A stretch of 5,619 bases of DNA from Desulfonema limicola (GTDB lineage Bacteria; Desulfobacterota; Desulfobacteria; Desulfobacterales; Desulfosalsimonadaceae), in the NCBI GenBank assembly GCA_020722245.1, contig DYLE01000162.1:1-5619 (forward strand), written 5' to 3'. A program made the position numbers and the translations under genes. A model generated the notes under the pieces. The model did no database searches, was not told the origin of the DNA, and worked only from the letters and a program-made list of their open reading frames with translations. Shown in pieces: positions 1 to 4,519 of this stretch; within the stretch, counting starts at the first letter, position 1; the number at the start of each line of letters is the position of its first letter.

Positions 1-18
1 CAGAGCCGAAGAACTCTG

Positions 19-42
19 ACCTGGCCCATAGGACCAGGTTTT
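19..42 (+). terminator. Hairpin with short T run, possible terminator
   Basis: ACCTGG at 19-24 pairs with CCAGGT at 34-39. CC at 26-27 can also pair with GG at 31-32 across one C/A mismatch, leaving a three-base loop. The T run is short (39-42) and is followed by AAATTT. This could end an upstream gene stopping at the TGA at 17-19. The weak T run, and a competing partner for the left arm at 63-70, make terminator function uncertain. Confidence 0.3.
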
Positions 43-91
43 AAATTTGAAATAAGGCCGGCCCAGGTCATATCGTTTATGAACCGCCGCA

Positions 92-138
92 CCCAAAAGA
101 CGGATCCGAAGGACGCGCTTCGTCTTGGGCTTTCTTTT
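92..138 (+). terminator. Probable Rho-independent terminator of upstream unit
   Basis: The left arm CCCAAAAGACG (92-102) pairs with the right arm CGTCTTGGG (121-129), with two A residues bulged on the left. Inside, AAG (109-111 region) can pair with CTT next to the right arm around a GACGCG loop. The right arm is followed by C and then TTTCTTTT at 131-138. A GC-containing stem directly followed by a T-rich tail is the form of an intrinsic terminator. It would insulate the operon starting downstream from upstream transcription. No energy calculation was made. Confidence 0.5.
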
Positions 139-168
139 AAAATATAAAATTAAGGGTTCAAAAAAACC

Positions 169-180
169 GAACGATCGTTC
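169..180. promoter_or_regulatory. 12-bp perfect palindrome, candidate operator
   Basis: GAACGATCGTTC is a perfect 12-bp palindrome. It is bracketed by an A run (161-166) and a T run (181-186) and ends seven bases before the predicted -35 box. Uninterrupted palindromes with AACG/CGTT half-sites are typical of TetR-family repressor operators, including regulators of acyl-CoA catabolism; that is family knowledge, and the link to this site is inferred. It could also fold as a small hairpin ahead of T6, but a four-base-pair stem would make a poor terminator. No regulator gene is visible in the window. Confidence 0.4.
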
Positions 181-187
181 TTTTTTC

Positions 188-216
188 TTGACAGGAAGCA
201 GGCGTCGGGTTATGTG
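188..216 (+). promoter_or_regulatory. Candidate sigma70-type promoter
   Basis: A full-consensus -35 hexamer TTGACA lies at 188-193. With a 17-base spacer, the -10 position falls at 211-216, TATGTG, which keeps only the TAT of the consensus. A shifted -10, TGTGAT at 213-218, matches four of six with a 19-base spacer. Transcription would start near 223-226. The A/T-rich stretch and candidate operator just upstream support a regulated promoter. The weak -10 may mean that an activator is needed or that the true -10 is read slightly differently. Confidence 0.45.
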
Positions 217-258
217 ATCCAAGGGTATTGAACCCGAAAAAAAAAGAAATACCAGCGC

Positions 259-265
259 AAGGCGG
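259..265 (+). promoter_or_regulatory. Ribosome binding site favouring the ATG at 270
   Basis: AAGG followed by CGG lies seven bases before the ATG at 270 (counting from the end of AAGG). The in-frame TTG at 228 has AAGG only three bases before it and sits at or almost at the predicted transcription start. The site therefore supports 270 as the start. Confidence 0.4.
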
Positions 266-269
266 TTTA

Positions 270-1391
270 ATGGACGAACTTCAAAAAATCAAAGCGGTTG
301 CCGATGATCCATACGCATACGCCGCTCTCATGAAAAAACGTGAAAACAAGCCGGTGGTCGGCTTTTTCTGCACCTACACCCCCGAGGAGTTGATTTATGC
401 CGCCGGCGCCGTGCCGTTTCGCCTGTTCGGCACAAAAAAAGATATCCTGCTGGCGGACGCCCACCTCCAGTCCTACTGCTGTTCCCTGGTCCGAGGCGGG
501 CTGGAGGACGCCTTAAACGGCAGCCTGTCCTTTTTAGACGGCGCTGTTTTTCCCCACACCTGCGATTCCATTCAGCGGCTCTCCGATATCTGGCGGCTGA
601 ACGCAGGGTTTCCCTTTCATATCGATGTGGTTCTTCCCGTGATCCTGCACACCCAAACCGCCAGGGCCTATATGATCGAGGTGCTGAGGGAATTCAAAAC
701 GGATCTGGAATCCGCCCTGGATGTCGAAATATCAAATGAAAAGCTTGGCCGGGCGATTGAGGTTTACAACCGCATCCGAAAACATCTAAAAAAAATATCC
801 TTGATCCGAAGCCGAAATCCTCAAACGATCTCCGGCGCGGACCTGTTTGCCGTGATCAAGGCCGCCATGGTCATGGACCGGGACCAAATCGCGGAACTGC
901 TTTGCAGCCTTGAAAAAAAGCTTGAAAACCGGCCTCAGCCCGAGAAGGCCGAAGGCGGCAAGCGGATCATTTTGTCCGGCGGCGTCTGCAGCCATTCGGA
1001 TATCTACACCCTTCTTGCCGAATCCGGGGCCGAGGTGGTCTGGGACGACCTGTGCACGGGGAGCCGCTACTTTGAAGGGGAGATCGAAAATATCGGCGAC
1101 CCGGTGGAGGCCATCGCCGACCGCTACCTGACCCGCATGGTCTGCCCCTCAAAGCATAGGGACATCACCTCCAGGGGGGAGAACCTGGTCAACCTCGTTA
1201 AAACCCATGGGGCGGCCGGGGTGGTTTTTCTCTTCTTGAAATTCTGCGACCCCCATGCCTTTGACTATCCGTACCTGAAAAAATATTTAGACGAGGCCGG
1301 GGTGCCGAGCCTCTTGCTTGAGCTGGAACAACAGCCGCCGCCTTCCGGGCAGCTCAAAACCCGGTTTGAAACCTTTGTAGATATGCTCTAA
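270..1391 (+). CDS. 2-hydroxyacyl-CoA dehydratase / benzoyl-CoA reductase family, small subunit (BcrC/HgdB-like)
   Basis: Smaller subunit of a heterodimeric radical enzyme of the HGD-D family (PF06050), expected in the cytoplasm. With its partner it would take one activated electron and make a ketyl radical on an acyl-CoA thioester. The protein is 373 residues from this ATG, the usual size for BcrC, HgdB, HadC and FldC. Near the N-terminus is a VVGFFCTYTPEELIYAAGAV segment typical of the family. Candidate 4Fe-4S ligands are Cys70/Cys71 (in SYCCSLVRG), Cys98 (HTCDS) and Cys326 (KFCDPHAFDYP), matching the three-cysteine pattern of characterised members. Other conserved-looking parts are GGVCSH (Cys240), VWDDLCTG (Cys262) and the C-terminal LLLELEQQ then TRFETFVDML. 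The KFCDPH...LELEQQ end looks more BcrC-like than HgdB-like to me. An in-frame TTG at 228 would add 14 lysine-rich residues; spacing of the ribosome binding site and the promoter position favour 270. The gene is first in the operon, 26 bases before the large subunit. Substrate and reaction direction are unknown. Confidence 0.93.
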   Translation: MDELQKIKAVADDPYAYAALMKKRENKPVVGFFCTYTPEELIYAAGAVPFRLFGTKKDILLADAHLQSYCCSLVRGGLEDALNGSLSFLDGAVFPHTCDSIQRLSDIWRLNAGFPFHIDVVLPVILHTQTARAYMIEVLREFKTDLESALDVEISNEKLGRAIEVYNRIRKHLKKISLIRSRNPQTISGADLFAVIKAAMVMDRDQIAELLCSLEKKLENRPQPEKAEGGKRIILSGGVCSHSDIYTLLAESGAEVVWDDLCTGSRYFEGEIENIGDPVEAIADRYLTRMVCPSKHRDITSRGENLVNLVKTHGAAGVVFLFLKFCDPHAFDYPYLKKYLDEAGVPSLLLELEQQPPPSGQLKTRFETFVDML

Positions 1392-1409
1392 ACTTAAATT
1401 TTTTAGATC

Positions 1410-1416
1410 GGAGGGG
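1410..1416 (+). promoter_or_regulatory. Strong but close ribosome binding site of the large subunit gene
   Basis: GGAGGGG ends one base before the ATG at 1418; the GGAGG core is three bases away. The sequence is strong, but the spacing is shorter than the usual five to nine bases. The next in-frame ATG (1481) has no such site, so 1418 remains the best start. Confidence 0.5.
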
Positions 1417-1417
1417 T

Positions 1418-2659
1418 ATGGTCGATCCGGAAAAAAAAGACACGGATAAGGAAAGCCGCAAAATCAAATCCGTGGCCCGGATGAAGGAAATCATGACCCA
1501 GTACTACATCGAGGCCAAGACCGCGGGCCAGACCGGGAAAAAGGTGGCCTGGATCACCAGCGGCGGGCCGGTGGAGTTTCTGATCGCCATGGATGTGATT
1601 CCGGTCTATCCGGAAAACCACGGAGCCATGATCGGCGCCTCCAAGATGGGGGTGGGGCTGTGCGAAAAGGCGGAGGAGATGGGCTACTCCCGGGACCTGT
1701 GCTCCTACGCCCGGTCCGACATCGCCTGCGCCGCCATCAACGGCGGCCCCATCGGCGGCCTCCCCAGGCCCGACTTTCTGGTCTGCTGCAACAACATCTG
1801 CGGCACGGTCATGAAGTGGTACGAGGCGGTCTCCCGCTACTACCATGTTCCCCTGTTCATTCTCGACACCCCGTTTATTCATACCCGGTTTTCCGATGCG
1901 GCCAAACGCTATGTGATCGACCAGACCTACGAATATATCCGGTTCCTCGAAGAGCAGTGTGGAAAAAAGATGGACATGGACCGGATGCGGGAGGTGGGCA
2001 AACTCGCGGTGTCCGGGTTGCGGCTCTGGCAGGAGGTGCTGGATACCGCCGCCCATAAACCCGCGCCCATGACCGCCTTTGACGCCTTCTTCCATTTGGC
2101 CCTGATCGTGACCCTGCGCGGCACCCAGATCACCGTGGATTATTACCGGCAGCTCAAGCAGGAGATGGAGGAGCGGATACGCAAGGGGATCGCCATGGTC
2201 CCCAATGAAAAGTACCGGCTGCTGTGGGACAACCTGCCGGTCTGGTACAAGACCCGGTGGCTGTCTGAAAAATTTTCCAGCCGGGACGCCTGCCTGGCCG
2301 GGGACACCTACACCTCCGCCTGGAGCGGGGTGCTTGACTTAATCGACGAGAATAATTTTATTGAAACCGGAAGCGTGGCCTATTCCAGCGTTTACATCAA
2401 TGTTTCCCTGGACATGATGTTTGATACCCTGAAAAAGCTGATTGAAAAATACGATGTGGACGGGCTGGTCATGCACTCCAACCGAAGCTGCAAGCCCTAC
2501 TCCTTCGGTCAGTACGACCTGGCGAAAATGGTCATGAAAAAACTGAACATCCCCACCCTGATCCTGGAGGCGGACATGGTAGATGAGCGCAGCTTCTCGG
2601 ATAGCCAGATCGAAACCCGCATCGACGCATTCATGGAAACCCTGGCAGGCAAAAGATAA
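1418..2659 (+). CDS. 2-hydroxyacyl-CoA dehydratase / benzoyl-CoA reductase family, large subunit (BcrB/HadB-like)
   Basis: Partner of the preceding subunit; the two should form the heterodimer that binds the acyl-CoA and carries the Fe-S clusters. It has 413 residues, close to HadB and FldB and a little shorter than BcrB or HgdA. A lysine-rich N-terminus (residues 1-24) precedes the HGD-D domain. The GGPVEFLIAMDVIPVYPENH segment (49-68) is a family hallmark. Candidate 4Fe-4S ligands are Cys95 (SRDLCSYARSD), Cys124 within CCNNICGT (Cys123, 124, 128) and Cys358 (SNRSCKPYS). The C-terminus EADMVDERSFSDSQIETRID is also characteristic. No signal peptide or membrane segment is seen. An eight-A run at 1431-1438 covers codons 5-7. 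The stop lies seven bases before the activator gene, so translation is probably coupled. The family is clear; whether the enzyme is a dehydratase or an aryl-CoA reductase is not. Confidence 0.94.
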   Translation: MVDPEKKDTDKESRKIKSVARMKEIMTQYYIEAKTAGQTGKKVAWITSGGPVEFLIAMDVIPVYPENHGAMIGASKMGVGLCEKAEEMGYSRDLCSYARSDIACAAINGGPIGGLPRPDFLVCCNNICGTVMKWYEAVSRYYHVPLFILDTPFIHTRFSDAAKRYVIDQTYEYIRFLEEQCGKKMDMDRMREVGKLAVSGLRLWQEVLDTAAHKPAPMTAFDAFFHLALIVTLRGTQITVDYYRQLKQEMEERIRKGIAMVPNEKYRLLWDNLPVWYKTRWLSEKFSSRDACLAGDTYTSAWSGVLDLIDENNFIETGSVAYSSVYINVSLDMMFDTLKKLIEKYDVDGLVMHSNRSCKPYSFGQYDLAKMVMKKLNIPTLILEADMVDERSFSDSQIETRIDAFMETLAGKR

Positions 2660-2666
2660 CGCCCCC

Positions 2667-3440
2667 ATGATCACCGCAGGCATCGATATCGGATCCATCA
2701 CCGCCAAGGCCGCGGTTTTAAACGACGGGCATATCCTGGGCACCCGGCTGATGTTTACCGGCTACGACGCCCGGCAGGCCGGCAAAACCGTGATGGCGGA
2801 GCTTCTGCAAGCCGCCGGGGTTCAAAGGGAGGAAATTCGTGCGGTGGTGGCCACGGGATACGGCCGGAACACGGTGGATTTTGCGAACAAAACGATCACG
2901 GAGATCACCTGCCACGCCGCCGGCGGGCATTTCATCAACCCGAAGGTCCGGTTCATCATCGATGTGGGCGGCCAGGACAGCAAGGTGATCCGCCTTGACG
3001 AAAACGGCCGGGTGCTGGATTTCGCCATGAACGACAAGTGCGCCGCAGGTACGGGCCGGTTTCTGGAGGTGATGGCCCGGGCCCTGGAGGTGGATCTGGA
3101 TAAATTCGGCGAAATCTGCCTGGCGGCCAAACACCCCGCAAAAATCAGCAGCATCTGCACGGTGTTTGCCGAATCCGAGGTCATTTCCCTGATCGCCCAG
3201 GGGGAGATGCGGGAAAACATCATCGCCGGCATTCACGACTCTGTGGCCTCCCGGATTTCCGCCATGGCCAAGCGGGTGGGGGTGGTTGCCCCGGTCATGA
3301 TGACCGGGGGGGTGGCCAAAAACATCGGCGCGGTCAAGGCGCTGGAAAACAAACTGGAAACCCCGATTCAGGTATCCGAATACGCCCAGATCAACGGCGC
3401 CATCGGTGCGGCGCTCCTGGCGCGGAACCTGTCGCCCTGA
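2667..3440 (+). CDS. ATP-dependent activator (archerase), BcrA/BadF/HgdC family
   Basis: The activator passes single electrons to the dehydratase or reductase heterodimer at very low potential, using ATP hydrolysis. Known relatives are ASKHA-fold proteins that dimerise around one shared 4Fe-4S cluster. The 257-residue protein has the family signatures in order: phosphate-1 GIDIGSITAK (5-14), phosphate-2 DVGGQDSK (99-106), MNDKCAAGTGRFLE (121-134) with Cys125, SSICTVFAESEV (161-172) with Cys164, and the adenosine motif TGGVAKN (213-219). Cys125 and Cys164 correspond well to the two cluster ligands near 127 and 166 of HgdC. The length matches homodimeric activators of about 260 residues. The ATG at 2667 places GIDIGS immediately at the N-terminus, as in the family; a longer frame from 2583 would overlap the previous gene and add 28 unrelated-looking residues. 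No good ribosome binding site precedes 2667, consistent with coupling to the gene seven bases upstream. A second activator subunit of BcrD type is absent from the window. Confidence 0.96.
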   Translation: MITAGIDIGSITAKAAVLNDGHILGTRLMFTGYDARQAGKTVMAELLQAAGVQREEIRAVVATGYGRNTVDFANKTITEITCHAAGGHFINPKVRFIIDVGGQDSKVIRLDENGRVLDFAMNDKCAAGTGRFLEVMARALEVDLDKFGEICLAAKHPAKISSICTVFAESEVISLIAQGEMRENIIAGIHDSVASRISAMAKRVGVVAPVMMTGGVAKNIGAVKALENKLETPIQVSEYAQINGAIGAALLARNLSP

Positions 3441-3481
3441 GAGGCATCGGAATCAATTTTTATAAACCCTTAAACCTTTCC

Positions 3482-3486
3482 GGAGG
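3482..3486 (+). promoter_or_regulatory. Ribosome binding site defining a GTG start
   Basis: GGAGG six bases before the GTG at 3493. The nearby ATG at 3488 is out of frame. The first cysteine motif begins at residue 11, so the GTG must be at or close to the true start. Confidence 0.65.
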
Positions 3487-3492
3487 AATGCC

Positions 3493-4515
3493 GTGAACCG
3501 CATCAAGTTTAATCCGGACCTGTGTGTGGCCTGCGAAACCGTGGACTGCCTCATGAAATGCCAGTACCTCTCCTTTACAGGCATCGAGGAGGCCAAGGCG
3601 GAGAAATTAAAAATCAACGAGGGAAAAGACAGCCGGGTCCTGCATGAATGCCTGACCTGCTACGCCTGCCAGGAATACTGCCCCTACGGCAACAACCCGT
3701 TCTTTTTGCTGGTGGAGCGGCAGGAGGAACTGGGGATCCTTCCGGCGCCGTCGCCCATCATCAAGGAGCAGCTCAAGATGATGGACGCCAAGGGAAAGAT
3801 CACCAAGCAGACCGTCCATGCGCCGGTGGTGGACATGTGTGCCTTTCCCATGCTCACCGGATGCATTCGGGGCAAACTTTTTGAGGGCGCCTCGGTGTTT
3901 TCCGGGACCGACGTGTTCTGCAACATCATGTGGCTGCATTTTGCGAAAAACTCGGTCATTCGGGAGCGGGTGCCCAGGATGATCGACAACATCATGTCGT
4001 ATTTCCTGACCGATTCCGGGGTAAACGAGCTGATCTGCTTCCATGACGAGTGTTACGGCACCTACACCAGCCTGGCCAAGGGCTTCGGCATCCAGGTTCC
4101 GTTTACGCCCATTCACCTGTTTGATTATATCAACCGCCGCCTGGATGAAATCGCGGACCGAATCAAGCCGCTTAACGTCAAGATCGTCTATCAAAGGCCC
4201 TGCTCCAACCGTTTGTGTCCGCAAACCGACACGGTCTTAGATGAGATTTTCAAAAAAATCGGCGCGGAAAGGGCGCCCCGCAAATACGATCGGCAAACCG
4301 CCTTATGCTGCGGCGGGGTGCCCCGGGCGCATCAGCAAGATGACCTTGCCGACAGCCTGGTGGAAAAAAACATCAACGACATGCTTACCACCGGCGCGAC
4401 CTACTGCGTGTTCAACTGCCCGTTCTGCATGGCCACCCTTGGGGAGGAGGTGGCCCAACACGGCCTGATGCCGATCCTGGTGAGTGATCTGGTGCAAACC
4501 GCTCTGGGGGAATAG
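3493..4515 (+). CDS. Fe-S electron-transfer protein with N-terminal 4Fe-4S motifs and C-terminal CCG domain (HdrD/GlcF-like)
   Basis: Predicted soluble electron carrier of 340 residues starting with GTG. Two cysteine motifs open the protein: Cys11, 14, 19, 23 (spacing CxxCx4CxxxC, wider than the ordinary ferredoxin motif) and Cys53, 56, 59, 63 followed by Pro (classical CxxCxxCxxxCP). The second half resembles the duplicated cysteine-rich CCG domains of HdrB/HdrD, GlcF and LutA. The C-terminal copy looks complete: PCSNRLCP (Cys237, 242), LCCGGVPRAH (Cys272, 273) and CVFNCPFC (Cys305, 309, 312). The first copy is divergent: MCAFPMLTGC (Cys116, 124), a lone Cys143 and CFHDECYGTY (Cys182, 187), with no CCG. 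It may therefore bind a different cluster or none. The gene lies 52 bases after the activator and four before the FAD oxidoreductase, with which it probably forms a complex. It could pass electrons between that flavoprotein and a ferredoxin, Etf or quinone pool; the partner is unknown. Confidence 0.88.
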   Translation: MNRIKFNPDLCVACETVDCLMKCQYLSFTGIEEAKAEKLKINEGKDSRVLHECLTCYACQEYCPYGNNPFFLLVERQEELGILPAPSPIIKEQLKMMDAKGKITKQTVHAPVVDMCAFPMLTGCIRGKLFEGASVFSGTDVFCNIMWLHFAKNSVIRERVPRMIDNIMSYFLTDSGVNELICFHDECYGTYTSLAKGFGIQVPFTPIHLFDYINRRLDEIADRIKPLNVKIVYQRPCSNRLCPQTDTVLDEIFKKIGAERAPRKYDRQTALCCGGVPRAHQQDDLADSLVEKNINDMLTTGATYCVFNCPFCMATLGEEVAQHGLMPILVSDLVQTALGE

Positions 4516-4519
4516 AATC

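Larger units (their letters stand above)
1..187. other. Upstream non-coding region, no convincing gene
   Basis: No supported complete gene lies here. The + strand is open in one frame from base 1 to a stop at 145-147. In the second frame an upstream gene could end at the TGA at 17-19, just before a hairpin, and in the third at the TAA at 42-44. None has recognisable protein features, so the end of the upstream gene cannot be fixed. The stretch contains several inverted repeats: 1-5 with 14-18, 19-24 with 34-39, 17-24 with 63-70, and 92-102 with 121-129. After about 131 it becomes strongly A/T rich, as expected of a promoter region. Confidence 0.5.

Noticed and set aside
1..147. Open + strand frame ending at 145-147 as the tail of an upstream protein, with a stretch near its end (KTDPKDALRLG) faintly resembling transposases of the IS110 type
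   Set aside because: The resemblance is a few residues only, the frame runs through terminator-like and A/T-rich sequence, and no other transposase feature or terminal repeat is seen.
169..187. Palindrome plus T6 as an intrinsic terminator
   Set aside because: The hairpin would have only a four-pair stem with a GATC loop, and it abuts a consensus -35 box; an operator is more plausible.
1403..2095. A 230-codon open frame on the - strand
   Set aside because: Opposite the well supported large dehydratase subunit, with biased composition and no recognisable motif; a shadow frame.
2583..2666. Longer N-terminus for the activator beginning at an ATG at 2583
   Set aside because: The added 28 residues overlap the end of the large subunit and do not look like the family; GIDIGS follows the ATG at 2667 directly, as in known activators.
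3441..3492. Internal promoter before the Fe-S gene, with TATAAA at 3461-3466
   Set aside because: The -10-like hexamer has no -35 match at the proper distance, and the 52-base gap fits read-through within one operon.
3607..4224. A 205-codon open frame on the - strand
   Set aside because: Opposite the Fe-S protein, whose cysteine motifs establish the + strand frame; no independent support.
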